64,000 nucleotides of DNA from Gnetum montanum (Eukaryota > Streptophyta > Gnetopsida > Gnetales > Gnetaceae): positions 377,859-441,858 of the forward strand of contig MNCI01002038.1 of the NCBI GenBank assembly GCA_015680685.1, given 5' to 3'. A program made the translations under genes and the position numbers. Below are positions 32,894-44,080 of the stretch, one piece after another. Every line of letters begins with the position of its first letter. The stretch's first letter is position 1. The notes below the pieces were generated by a model, which saw nothing but the letters and a program-made list of their open reading frames with translations, was not told the DNA's origin and did no database searches.

Positions 32894-34731
32894 CTAGACA
32901 CAGCATCTTGCCTGCTTCTCTGCAGGCTCATGAGCACTCACATCAATTGTGATACATTTCTTAGGTACACCAGTGTTGTTGGCTTCCTCATGTACAACTG
33001 TTTTCTTTCTCATGAATTTATATATCTCCATTAAAACTGTCTGGAAAGCTTCTTCCACATTCGTAGTGTCAAGTGCAGAAGTTTCCATGTAAGAAAGGCC
33101 TTCATTTTCAGCAAATGCCTGTGCATCTTCTGTTGAAACAGCTCTGCGATGACCCAAATCAAGTTTGTTTCCAACCATCAAGACCACCATGTTTGGATCT
33201 GCATTATCTCTCATTTCTTTGAGCCATCGTTGCAGATTCTTGAAGCTGCCACTTTTTGTGATATCGTATACCAACAATGCCCCTAAGGCACCTCTGTAAA
33301 AAGCACTTGTAATTGCTCTGTACCTCTCTTGGCCTGCCGTATCCCATATCTGAGCTCTGATTTTGTGATCCAGAAACTGTCCAAATTATGACACAAAGAC
33401 AAAAGGTAAGAAACAGTTCACAATAAACAAGCGAGAGGGGAATTTGAAAAGCCCTGAATGGTACCAAAGAAACTATCGTAAAAAATAGGTTAACATCATG
33501 AGACAGGTCAATAGCTAAAAGATGATCACCACAAACACTAGAATGTGCTTTTTTCGCATCTTAGGATCTCAAGAACAAAAGGGTACATTTTCTTCCTTTA
33601 CCCATTGCATATATGTATTACACTGCAATGATTAATATATTGCTGGATCTCAGGATCTCTCTTACCCTGAATTATAGTGGATATTTTATTAAACTTAAGA
33701 TCAATGGGCACTTGCTTACGTTGATATGATTGAGATTCTGCTGCAATATTACAAGAACCAACCAGATCAAGTCGAAAATGTGAAAATAGAACTGTATCTA
33801 ATTTGTGGCCATGTATGTGCTGTTATAGCACTCACCCTCTCTGAACATCTAGCATACAAATGGACACTCTCCTTACCTGATCTAGATGAGTTACAAAGTT
33901 ACATTTCTAATGGCTGAAAGAACAACGTTGACATTTTTGGATTAACCAATACTGTTACTCCAAAAAATTCACATTTCTCGTTGTACAAGGAAACTTATAT
34001 TATTAATAAAATCTCCTTCTACTTTCTTTTAAGAAAATTCCTTACAGAATTAACCTGCAGGACAGAGTATGAACTGCAAAAACACGAATTCTTAGTGTAT
34101 TGGAAAATCCTGAAGGACATTCAAATGCAGTTGTTTGTAAGAAAAGTCTACCATGGATCTGACTATGTAATCAATATATTATTGGAGCCATCAGGACAAC
34201 TGGATCAGAAAATTAGATGAATTTTGTAAGATAATAATTTATAGTTGTTTTCTATGTGAATTAATACACTCCCTTATCGAAAACCAAATCTGAAAATAAC
34301 ATGAATGTCTTGCTAATCATCAACACAGCAGATGACAACTGATTTGAGAAGGTACTGCAAATCAGAACCGAAACTATTTTTAAAAAATTCTGTTAGGCTG
34401 GACATCCTAAACAACCTTTGTTTAAAATTACAATTCAGCTCAGTCTCAGCTAAATTTCTAATTCTCAGCCGACTCAAAAGCTGAAATAGCCCAAAACCAT
34501 TTCTTCAACAAATGTAACCAAGAAGAAATTAGCTCCATCGCCACAAATAAACATAAATCACAATACCTGAAGTTGCTTGGTTGAAAACTCCACTCCGATG
34601 GTGGACTTGGATTCAAGGTTGAATTCATTGCGAGTAAATCTTGTCATAAGACTGGATTTTCCAACGGCGGAGTCTCCAACAAGAACAAGTTTGAACAAAT
34701 AGTCATAAGACTCTTGCTCAGGGCTCTCCAT
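32894..34731 (-). CDS. RabA (Rab11-type) small GTPase, two exons
   Basis: Joined CDS: exon 1 34731-34567 (55 codons), exon 2 33376-32894 (160 codons plus stop), 215 residues, the normal Rab11 length. The intron 34566-33377 begins GTATTG and ends GGACAG, in phase 0 after LQ, the conserved RabA position. Exon 1 has the P-loop GDSAVGKSS and the switch I TIGVEF. Exon 2 has WDTAGQER (switch II), GNKLDL (guanine specificity), ETSALD, and a C-terminal double cysteine (CCV) for geranylgeranylation. RabA proteins direct trans-Golgi/recycling-endosome traffic to the plasma membrane and cell plate. All key residues are intact and no frame damage is seen, so the gene is probably functional. The exact RabA subgroup is not resolved. 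Confidence 0.93.
33377..34566 (-). other. Intron of RabA gene
   Basis: 1190 bp, AT-rich, donor CAG|GTATTG, acceptor TTTGGACAG|TTTCTG on the minus strand. Short ORFs within it (for example 33726-33917 plus) have no recognisable domain. No transposon is evident. Confidence 0.85.
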
Positions 34732-35460
34732 CATTTTTTCTCACCGAGCAATCAGCCAAACCTGCAAAATCTGAGTTCGCCTCCGACAACAACAACAACT
34801 TGAAGTGCATATAAAGCAATGGCGGGAACAGATTACCCTGCAGCAAGCTAATTCCCTCATGATTGATTTGATTCGTGCAGCCCCGGAAACCTTTCGGCTG
34901 ACCCACCATGGTGAAAAAAGAATTAGAGGAAAGTGCCAATATTTTTCTGACAGCTTGGCAACTTTAGTTGGCGTGGCTCTTAGGATACTTAGATTTCAAG
35001 GTTTCTGCGACTGTAGCAGAGTTAGTTCAACAGGCATAGTAACTTACCCAGCAACAACATTGTCCAACTGGAATTACGAATATTTTGAGTGGTTGAAGTT
35101 CGAATCAGTTCAGTTTCCTTCAATTTTTTAACAAATCGTGTCGGCTACCATGTCTGCAACTTTCCAACTACTTTCAATTTCCAACGCCCTTTTTGTTGGT
35201 TTCCTTTTGTACCCATAAAATACATTCATTGTTGGATATAGCTTCTCTACTGATTTGCCACATACAACCAACTGAAAGCAGGAAGATCATCAACAATGAG
35301 CTCTGCCGGTGTTAAGATATGCAGTTTTTTAACACCCTGCTGAATTCAGGGATGTAAGCATGGTAGAACAATCGTTCTAAGTCGTTTTATTCGATGTTAC
35401 CAGACTATTCATTAATAAATTCGTGGCTATTTGTCAATTTGTGGCTTATTACCATCACCA
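34732..35460 (-). promoter_or_regulatory. RabA 5' region
   Basis: Upstream of the ATG at 34731. A 5' UTR intron or promoter elements cannot be defined. A plus-strand ORF at 34805-35131 has no recognisable homology and is probably fortuitous. No transposon signature until about 35470. Confidence 0.4.
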
Positions 35461-35469
35461 ACTCTATAG

Positions 35470-36240
35470 TAATGACAATAAATTTTTTTAAAAAAATTGT
35501 ATGCATCCTAAGACAAAGGATGATCTCAGCAAGCAAAGATGTGGCTTAGAAAATGGAATATTCCAAAAACTATTTTACTTTGCAACCTTAAAGAATGTCA
35601 AAAAAGAATTGTTAGAAGAGTTTCTTCACAAAAATTATAGAAAGCTACTAAAGGAAAGAAAAAATTCTATTTAGATAATATTAGAGGAGGCATCTCTACA
35701 CAAGTTACTTACTTGATAGATAATAATCATTTTCAATTGTGCATTTAATTAACAAATCCCAGCTAGGATCTCACTATTTTAGAGTTGAGACAAGTAGATG
35801 GTACAACATTCCACCATTGAAGAAAGAATTGAGCACGGAAAGAAAGAATTTGCAAAATTTGTGATAGTAACACCATTGAAGATGAAAATCATATTTTTCT
35901 CAAATGCCTATATATGGAAAAAATTTGAAGAAAATGGAGTATTACAGCCTATAACACTTGCCAACTTTGTAAAATGATATATTTAAAGCTCATGCTTTGT
36001 ATATTTCATCTGTCCAATAGATCCTCTTGGATCTCCATGGCCAAGATAAAATTTAGTTTCAATTTCAGTTTTACTAATAATTTCCAAAATATACTACTAG
36101 TTATTTTCAAGTTAGCTCTAATTCTATGGTCACACATATCAAAGCAAATTACTTTAATAGGAGTGAAATTGAAATTGAAATTTGTTATTAGGCATCGGGA
36201 TTTCTGATTTATGCTGCATACTATGGCAATTGTAAATATA
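35470..36240 (+). pseudogene. Non-LTR retrotransposon (LINE) C-terminal fragment, plus strand
   Basis: Plus-strand frames give a HYFRVETSRWYNIPPLKKE-like segment and then CKICDSNTIEDENHIFLKC at about 35845-35905. This is the C-terminal LINE pattern 'R-E-T-x-R-W ... C-x-x-C ... EDE-x-H-x-x-x-x-C'. Frames are heavily broken. The homologous segment on the opposite strand lies at 36379-36702. Confidence 0.6.
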
Positions 36241-36378
36241 AATGGACATTGACACTGAGATTTTACTATTTACCAAGACTTAAAAATATATTAAACAAAT
36301 ATTACATTTGTATGATTATAATTAAATATCAATGTAATAAAGTGCCTAATTTAAGATTAGATTTAATAAGACAATATC

Positions 36379-38280
36379 TTATAAATCTTTTGCTATAATA
36401 TTATATTTTTGTCTTAAATGTTTGGTATGAGGGTATCTAAGAATAACATATTCTTGACGTTCAAAATCTTTTGACCCACTAAGCTTGCATGTGCATGTGC
36501 ACCCTTCTTTGGGAATTTGTATCCATCTCCCACTTTCTATTCTAAGATGAGTTGAACTCAAATGAAGCCTTTTGATATGATAGTTAACTCCTAAGTTTAA
36601 TAGATTACCTCTTATGCATTTCAAATATATATATATGCATTGCCTTTCACTTTTGACCATAACTTTGTTATTACTTTGTATATCCTCCAATGAGATATCC
36701 AAAGTTTTTGACCATTATATACCTTGAAAATACCATTCCTACTTTTTTGTATCTTCAAAACCTATTTTGAAAATGTTGATCTTTTCTAATATTGTCAAAT
36801 TTTAAGCATAAATAATAAAAGGATGAATGGTTGCTACTTCTAGAGGAAGTAAATTACAGTTTAACAAAAGCATAGAATAAGGTGTCTAAAATTTCACCTT
36901 TAATTCATCAAGTAAAAATATCTTCTATGCTTTATCAATGGCCTTTCAAGTTTTTGCACTAAGACATGGTCCTCAAACCAGACATCCATATAACACAATA
37001 AGATAAATGATTGTTTGAAAGATTTATTTTGACCTTCCAAGCTCAAACTCCTAATGCCTTATGTTTATTTTGAATTGTATAGATAACTTTTATTCTTCAT
37101 ACTATTCTTTCTTTGATGCATTTATCCTATTTGAAATTATTCATATATTGATGACCTAAGTATCTTAATAAGTCCATAATTTGCATATTCTAATCATAAA
37201 ATTTAAAATTAGATTATGTATTTCTTGTGTCCCATATCATTATTTTAGTTTTTTCTACATTAACTAGTAAACAAAAAAAATGCAAAATTGTTCTAAAATT
37301 CATAGCATATTAGACATACCTTTCTCAAAATTGATATTAAAATAATATCATCTACATAAAGAAGTAGGTTCACTGCTTGAGAACCTATTTTTATACTATA
37401 TTTATGTTATCCATTACATATCTAAACTTACAAAATGAGTTTGAGATAAAGGATAGACTTGCTTCACCTCAATTTTGCTCCCAAATTTAAAATTATTTTT
37501 TGATCCACTATTTATGAGCTTAATGAAAACTTCATATAACTTTTGGATTATTATTATCAATTTTGTAGGAAGGGCTATATTAGTTAGTCGTAGCCATAAC
37601 TTTTTCCAACTTATTAAATCATAAGCTTTTGTAAAATCTATAAAGCAAATAAATAATTTTTTCTGTTAAGCTTCTTTGCAAGTTTGATGCAATGTCTAAG
37701 AATGACAAAATGATTAATAGTAGAATGGTTCTATCTAAAACATACTTGATAGATTACCCTAATGTTATGTATTTCTACCTAATTGTTTATTCATCTTTCA
37801 AAAATAATACTTAATAGCTTTAGTGAAAATACTACTCATAACTATTATATGATAGTTTAAATTATTTCTATTACCTTTCTTATAAAGAAGCATTGCTTTA
37901 ATAGTCTTCCATTGTTTAGCAAGGTCATTATAAGCAACAACATATAATGTTTTTCCAATTTTTGTATGAATAGATAGCCCTATCCATTTAAGCAATTCAG
38001 CATATAAACCATCTCAATTTATAACTTTTTCACATGCTAATTTATTAATGCCATTTATAACTTCTTCTAGGGTAAAATGAAAAGAGCTTAACAAAACTCA
38101 TGATAACAAATATCATCTTTCCCTAAAAAAGATTACTATAAAATATACAGGCATCATCAAATTGATGGTTCAACTGTGTCCATACTTTACTTTGGAAAAT
38201 TTTCTAAAAAGTTTTACACTCTTTTTTGATCCTATGGATAAACTGTTCTTGTTGTATTTTGACAAAACATTTTTTTTGGT
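36379..38280 (-). pseudogene. LINE reverse transcriptase remnant, minus strand
   Basis: Reading from 38280 down: a pre-RT segment with GLYAELLKWIGL, then WKTIKAMLLYKKGNRNNLNY (about 37850-37910), FIDFTKAYDLISWKKLWLRL (about 37590-37640), a VKQVYPLS segment (RT motif GxxQGxxLSP, decayed), a VDDI box near 37340, and at 36700-36379 the C-terminal HLRIESGRWIQIPKEG with a degenerate CxC zinc segment. The order is that of a LINE ORF2. There are many stops and shifts. L1 insertion near 38271-38280 truncates its 5' side. Confidence 0.65.
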
Positions 38281-38386
38281 TGAGAGGCCAACTCATTTCA
38301 TAGGATAAGGGGGGAGGGGGAAGTGCATTTTTCGCCCTCCACGTCACGCGCCATGTAAGATCCCATGAAATGGGAAAAAACATGAA

Positions 38387-39137
38387 NNNNNNNNNNNNNN
38401 NNNNNNNNNNNNNNNNNNNNNNNNNNNNNNNNNNNNNNNNNNNNNNNNNNNNNNNNNNNNNNNNNNNNNNNNNNNNNNNNNNNNNNNNNNNNNNNNNNNN
38501 NNNNNNNNNNNNNNNNNNNNNNNNNNNNNNNNNNNNNNNNNNNNNNNNNNNNNNNNNNNNNNNNNNNNNNNNNNNNNNNNNNNNNNNNNNNNNNNNNNNN
38601 NNNNNNNNNNNNNNNNNNNNNNNNNNNNNNNNNNNNNNNNNNNNNNNNNNNNNNNNNNNNNNNNNNNNNNNNNNNNNNNNNNNNNNNNNNNNNNNNNNNN
38701 NNNNNNNNNNNNNNNNNNNNNNNNNNNNNNNNNNNNNNNNNNNNNNNNNNNNNNNNNNNNNNNNNNNNNNNNNNNNNNNNNNNNNNNNNNNNNNNNNNNN
38801 NNNNNNNNNNNNNNNNNNNNNNNNNNNNNNNNNNNNNNNNNNNNNNNNNNNNNNNNNNNNNNNNNNNNNNNNNNNNNNNNNNNNNNNNNNNNNNNNNNNN
38901 NNNNNNNNNNNNNNNNNNNNNNNNNNNNNNNNNNNNNNNNNNNNNNNNNNNNNNNNNNNNNNNNNNNNNNNNNNNNNNNNNNNNNNNNNNNNNNNNNNNN
39001 NNNNNNNNNNNNNNNNNNNNNNNNNNNNNNNNNNNNNNNNNNNNNNNNNNNNNNNNNNNNNNNNNNNNNNNNNNNNNNNNNNNNNNNNNNNNNNNNNNNN
39101 NNNNNNNNNNNNNNNNNNNNNNNNNNNNNNNNNNNNN
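38387..39137. other. Assembly gap (751 N)
   Basis: Unresolved bases inside the L1 3' region. Long open readings across it are artefacts of Ns. Confidence 0.99.
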
Positions 39138-39935
39138 AGCATTAATACCGTAAATAAGGTGACATTCAGTCCAAGTAATCCAGCGATTTTGAATGCGAAG
39201 AGAGGAGAGGGAGGAGATGCCAAGCTTATCCCAAGTGCTACATAGACGAGGATGCTTAATGACCCAAGGTTCATTGTGAATGGGAATCCACCAAGGAGAA
39301 AGCTTATCAAGTGTATAGGAAGAAATAGTGATAGTGTTAAAGTTCCAAAACTGACTAATATAACACCATGCCTTCCAAATGTGTTTGATGACAACAGAAC
39401 CATAAATGGTAATACCAGTGGGAAAAAGAATCCAGTTAAGGAAATGAGTATTATTCCAATAATTACTACCTTTGGGCTTCCCAAGCTGTATGCGTTTAAG
39501 GAAAAGAAGCTTCCAAGGTTCAGAGCCAGATAAGCATTTGGCCATCCATTTGGCACATAACACAATGCCCTGTGTGTAGCAATTAATGAGGCCCAAACCA
39601 CCGTCCTCTTTATGAGAAGTACAGATGTTCCAAGCAACCTGACAAAATCCTTTCTTAATATGGCTGTTGTTCCAAAGAAAGTGTTTGACTAGTTAATCAA
39701 TGCGACAATAAGCAGAGATGCTAGGAGCCCAACAAGAAGAGTAATACACATGGGTAGCTTGGAGAATATGCTTGCAGACAATAAATTTACCAGCCATAGA
39801 TAGCTTCTTTTCCTTCCACTTAATAAGCTTTTGTTCAAGTTTCTTCACAATGACATCCCATAATGTTTTGGATGATCCGCCAAAAGAAAAGGGAATGCCA
39901 AGAAGCTTAAAAACTTGATCCTTTCCTAAAAATTG
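39138..39935 (-). pseudogene. L1 ORF2 C-terminal domain
   Basis: Minus-strand reading includes a GLINCYTQGIVLCAKWMAKC segment, then SEPWKLLFLKRIQLGKPKGS and WKAWCYISQFWNF. This resembles the region after RT in plant L1 elements that leads to the zf-RVT domain. It is continuous with the RT to the right after frameshifts and is cut by the N gap on the left. Confidence 0.65.
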
Positions 39936-41188
39936 TCAAGACTTAGACAACGCCCAGGCTTGAAAATCTTTGTTGCAAAAGATAGAAGATTTGAACCAAT
40001 TAATCTGAAAGCCAGAGAGGCTACAATATTGATCAATGCAATAAAAAAGACGATCAGCAATAAGAGCATCATTTTTTATCATAAAGAATGAGTCATCAGC
40101 AAAATGCATATTCAATAAGGAAGGAACATTATGATCAATGAAAATACCTTGAAGCAAATTTTGTTCCTTATCCTTATGAATAGCATGACACAAAAAGTTT
40201 GCAGCAAGAATGAAGAGGTAAGGAGCAAGAGGACAACCTTGCCTAACAGAGCACTCAAGCTTGAAGCAATTAGTTAAGCCAACGTTAGTAGCCACAAGGG
40301 CATTAGCGTCAACAAAAAGAGTCTCCACCATTTTAATAAAATTAATGTGAAAACCATATTTATGAAGGCAAGCAATAACAAATTTCCACTCAATTTTGTC
40401 ATACGCTTTAGCATAATCAAGCTTAAGATAAGAAATGTTTTGATTGGAGTCCTCGGCCCATTGCATACCTTCCCAAGCCGCAACAACATTATCAAGAATA
40501 TACCTACCCTTAACAAAGCCTGTTTGCATTGGGGTAATGATCTAAGGGATAATGAGCTTCAGTCTATTAGCAAGACATTTAGCCAAAATCTTGTAAACAG
40601 AGTTAAGGAGAGTGATAGGACGCCAGTTACCAATCAATGAAGGATCACCTGTTTTAGGAATAAGACGGATGACACCTCTATTTAACTCAGGACCAAGAGA
40701 TTATTGATTTATGGCTTCTGCAAAAACATAAGAGAGGTCTAAACCCACAATATCCCAATGATTCTTAAAAAACTCAATGGGGATGCATCAAAACCAGGGG
40801 CTTTATCATTGGCCAGGCTAAACACAGCAGCCTTGATTTCTGAAAGAGAGATATCTTGAGCGAGAAGATGATTGTGACTACTATGGACAATACTAGGTAG
40901 GTGATCTGAGTTAGTAGCAAACTCATCCTAATCAAACCCATTGGAGACAAAGAGGCATTGAAAATGTTGTTCAAGAAAACCATTTATAACATGAGAATCG
41001 GAGGTAAGTTGGCCATTCACTTCCAAACGTTCTATAGTAGGGAAAGTACCTCTATCCTTTAAAAATTTGAAGAACTCTTTACAGGGTTCTCCCTCAATTT
41101 TTAACCAGTTGAGACGACTCTTGATGAGAGCACTTCTAGCAAAGTACATATCCCATTTTTGTTTAACTGAGCGAACATAGTTAGTCAT
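39936..41188 (-). pseudogene. L1 ORF2 reverse transcriptase
   Basis: From 41188: KWDMYFARSALIKSRLNWLK and GEPCKEFFKFLKDRG (linker after endonuclease). After a frameshift, 40529-39936 reads QTGFVKGRYILDNVV, YLKLDYAKAYDKIEWKF, SVRQGCPLAPYLFILAANFL, then the active-site HFADDSFF (FADD variant usual in plant L1) and LSGFQINWFKSS. This is target-primed reverse transcriptase. Two or three frame breaks remain. Confidence 0.85.
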
Positions 41189-41301
41189 TGTTGAAGAGCA
41201 ACATTAAAAGGGTCATGTTGAAGTGCAGAGTTAAGTTGTTGCAATTTAGAACTAACATTTGCCTCAATAGACCTACGTTTCTTAGCATATTGCTTGCCCA
41301 A

Positions 41302-42207
41302 CTAGTGAGCAAAGTTGCAAATATGAGAAGTGGCACGCAACCACCAGTCAATCCAACCTAAATTGCCAGATGGCCTTCTGTCTACATTCCAAAGAGATGT
41401 CAAAAGACCTTTACCAGAAGAAGTAAGAAATAAAGAGGCATTCATGCAAAAAAGTTGGCGATGTTGAGCTAAAGATTTAGAACCAAAGGTCAAAGTGAGA
41501 GAAATTGGAAAGTGGTCTGAGAGGGTAGCATCAAGGTGGACCTTAACATGACCATCACAAAACCATGAGGAATAACTAGAGAAATAAAATCGATCAAGTC
41601 GCTCACAAATGCGATCAGCACCAATCCTAAGGTTGGAACAAGTAAACCAACCTTCACGATTCACGTTAGAGCTGGCAACATCAGAGAGACAAAAGTGTTC
41701 CTTAACATCACTCCAACTAGAAAGCTCGAGGCTGGTAAGTTGAGAAGAGGCTCCACCAAATTTATCATAAGGATGTTCAATCATATTAAAATCACCTCCA
41801 AAGAGCCAACGAATGTTAGGCAGACTGTGAAGGAGAGACTACCAAACACTGGCCCTAGTGGTAGGAGTAGTGGGAGCATAAATATTACAAATGCTGAAAG
41901 GACCAGAAGCGCCTTGAAGAGTAGCCCAAACAAAAGAGGTGTGACTACCATGAGAGAGAATTTTGTTAGCCTAGGATTTATTGATAATAAGGGCTGCACC
42001 ACCTTGACTAGTAATATGATTTGTGGAAAAGACAATAGAGTCAGGTAGGATGCTATTGCCTGGAATAATTGCATCCAGAGTAGAAATTTTAACCTCTTGT
42101 AGGAGAAGGAAGTCAGGAAGCAAAGGTCGAGAGCGAATAAAAGTACCGACCACCTGTGTTTGGAGGTGATTGGAGAGCCCCTGAACATTCCAAGAATAGA
42201 CTAACAT
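41302..42207 (-). pseudogene. L1 ORF2 apurinic-type endonuclease
   Basis: Starts MLVYSWNVQGL (42207), the exonuclease-endonuclease-phosphatase fold N-terminus with N in WNVQG. Then LLLQEVKIS (catalytic Glu), GGAALI, a WLFGGDFNMIEHPYDKFGG segment (D/N pair), CERLDRF, and LSDHFPISLTLTF (SDH catalytic motif). The enzyme nicks target DNA to prime reverse transcription. One in-frame stop (near 41838) and a shift near 41970 are visible. Confidence 0.88.
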
Positions 42208-42239
42208 CCAGAGAAGGGGGAGGAGGCCCCCGCCCTAGT

Positions 42240-43361
42240 TGTAGAGTTAACAATGTCTAAAGAAATCATTTCCTGGTTGTGATCAATGGCAGTAAAGGGA
42301 TTGTGGGTGAGTAAGAGAGTTTGAGTGGATTGGTTGGACTGAAGTATAACGTCGTTGGTAAAAGGCATACCCCGATGTTTCCTACTGAGGGGAACTGTTT
42401 GAAATCCATCATCATCAATAGGAGGGTTGTTAGAAGCCGTAAAAACGTATGGGTGTTTTCCCTTAGCTAATGAAGAAGCATGAGGAGGTGGCTTTTTGGT
42501 AACCTTACTTTGAGACCTAGGTGTGGGAGGAGCCTTGTTGCTAATAGAGGAAACCTTAGGATCAGTAGGGGAGGATTGTTATGACCGTGCTTGCATTGTC
42601 TTCTTTCGTAACATAAAGGGGCATGATACAAACTTATGACCCTCTTGGTGGCAGTAGTGACAAGAGTTGGGAAGGTTATAATAAACCACCTTTTGCATAT
42701 AGTTAGTACCACCTACACGCAAAATAAGTTCTCGTTTAAGAGAGTCTAATTCCACTTCAATCATATATTGAGTCCTGCGAAGGCCACTAGGTGTACCCAA
42801 GGATTCAGTGTGTTTGATTAATCCAAGGCGAGACACAATATCCCTTTCAACTCTTTCAAAAATCAAGGAGAGATTCGGTAACTCTACAAAACAAGGGACT
42901 TTCCGAAATTCAGGAGAAGTTGGGTTGAGAGAAGGAGTCCACTTGCGAATAATCAATAAAGCATGACGATGGTGAAAGACACTAATGCTAAGAGCTTCAG
43001 AGACCATCTCTGAGTTAATAAACTCAACAAGTAGAAAAGAATTAGATAAATATCGAACATGTGCAGCTATCAAACCATGATCTTTCCAAACAGAGTTGAC
43101 ATGATGCAAAAAGCTAGAAGAGCAGGGCAGGTAGCCTAAAATTTGCACAAAGACATACCTGCTAGAAATTTCGTGGGTGATAGATTCGAACAAATCATCA
43201 GGAAGCTCGTAGAATGGCTCAGAAGAAGTGGAGCCACCATCTGGCGACATGGTAACCGAAGGAGCTGATCTAAAACAGGTAAGAGAGCCTTCTCTTCCAC
43301 GATCACAAAATAGAACAGGCAATAAGATCTGCCTAAGATCTGCAAAGGTGCCTTGATCCAA
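42240..43361 (-). pseudogene. L1 ORF1 (DUF4283-like, zinc knuckle)
   Basis: The longest start is at 43361; an internal MSPDGGSTSSEP start near 43250 is also possible. The globular part includes VWKDHGLIAAHVRYLSNSFL (DUF4283-like fold of plant L1 ORF1), then IVSRLGLIKHTESLGTPSG and a CHYCHQEGHKFVSC zinc knuckle (CX2CX4HX4C) at about 42620-42660. A TAA at 42579-42581, one change from a CAA Gln codon, stops the frame, but the coding-like text continues in frame toward 42250 (KKPPPHASSLAKGKHPYVF). ORF1 binds the element RNA. Confidence 0.8.
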
Positions 43362-43450
43362 TCTGATCTCACAGGTAGCGAGATCTGCCCGAGATCTGCT
43401 AGGGTACCCTAATCAGATCCGATCCAATCTCCGTTCCTTGCTCTTAAATT

Positions 43451-43862
43451 TAGGAGAAAGAGACTTGAATCTTCAATCCCACCGCTGCTTCAGAAGAGTG
43501 GTAGGACTATGATGTGATGTGATCTGTGGTCCCTTTTGAAAATGAAGCAGACTGCAGCAGAACGAATCCACTCTGCATCGCGCTTGCTGCTGCCGCTGCG
43601 ATCCTCGGTCGTAGTCGTCGTATGCTATTCTGTTGCTTTAGCCTCAAAAAGTGACACCATACTATTCATTCACATCTGACGATGTTTTCAGGGATTCCAT
43701 TTGTGTTGCGCAAAATGTGAACCAAAGAGCCATAGTTTTTCCTATTCCTGCTGCACACATAAAAAGGCCAAATGCAACCAAATGCAAAATGGGAATGGGA
43801 ATGGGAATGAGAATTCCATTTCCATTTTGTCTCCGTCTCTGTCTGCAACTACTACTACAGGC
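43451..43862. other. Region right of L1
   Basis: Possible L1 5' UTR (GC-richer, near 43450-43640), then unassigned sequence with a short GGGAAT hexamer run (about 43793-43812). No supported gene. Confidence 0.4.
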
Positions 43863-44080
43863 CACTTGGCCTAACCGAACCAGCTTGAATGACACTAACT
43901 TCGGAGCTCTGCCAGAGTGCTGGAAAGGCACCTACGATGGTGGTCCATGCTTCAGCTGCAATAACAAGCTCATCGGCATGCGCTTCTTCAACCAAGGCAA
44001 CAATAAGGTAGTAGACTAGTTGGCCCTTGCTACATCCTTGCTTAACACCGAGGGCCATGACATGCACACATCATCAACAA
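43863..44080 (+). pseudogene. Subtilisin-like serine protease (subtilase) fragment
   Basis: The plus strand reads LPECWKGTYDGGPCFSCNNK then LIGMRFFNQGNNKVVD (43900-44018), a stop, and in the same direction NTEGHDMHTSST (44043-44077). Plant subtilases have the order P-x-x-W-K-G-x-C ... C-N-x-K-L-I-G-A-R-x-F ... D-x-x-G-H-G-T-H-T-S-S-T. The catalytic His of the GH(G)THT box is present, but GT is changed to DM and a TAG lies between the two parts. Nothing of the Asp (DTG) or Ser (GTSM) boxes is seen nearby. An isolated gene fragment. Confidence 0.6.

Larger units (their letters stand above)
38271..43450 (-). mobile_element. L1-type LINE, nearly full length
   Basis: Minus-strand order: ORF1 (43361 to about 42240), endonuclease (42207-41302), RT (41188-39936), C-terminal region (39935 to 38290, interrupted by a 751-N gap), then a short A-run (plus-strand tttttttt at 38271-38278) as the 3' tail. 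Long ORFs with few stops indicate a recent insertion compared with the rest of the window. Target-site duplications were not found. It is inserted into the older LINE fragment on its left. Confidence 0.8.

Noticed and set aside
34805-35131. 108-codon plus-strand ORF upstream of RabA
   Set aside because: Overlaps the RabA 5' region antisense, has no recognisable motif, and its length is expected by chance.
38204-39637. Very long open reading frames through 38387-39137 on both strands
   Set aside because: They run through 751 Ns translated as unknown residues. Only the flanking L1 segments are real sequence.
43651-43931. ORFs with GMGMGM or SHSHSHSH runs
   Set aside because: They arise from a short GGGAAT repeat read in both strands. 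No homology to a known protein.
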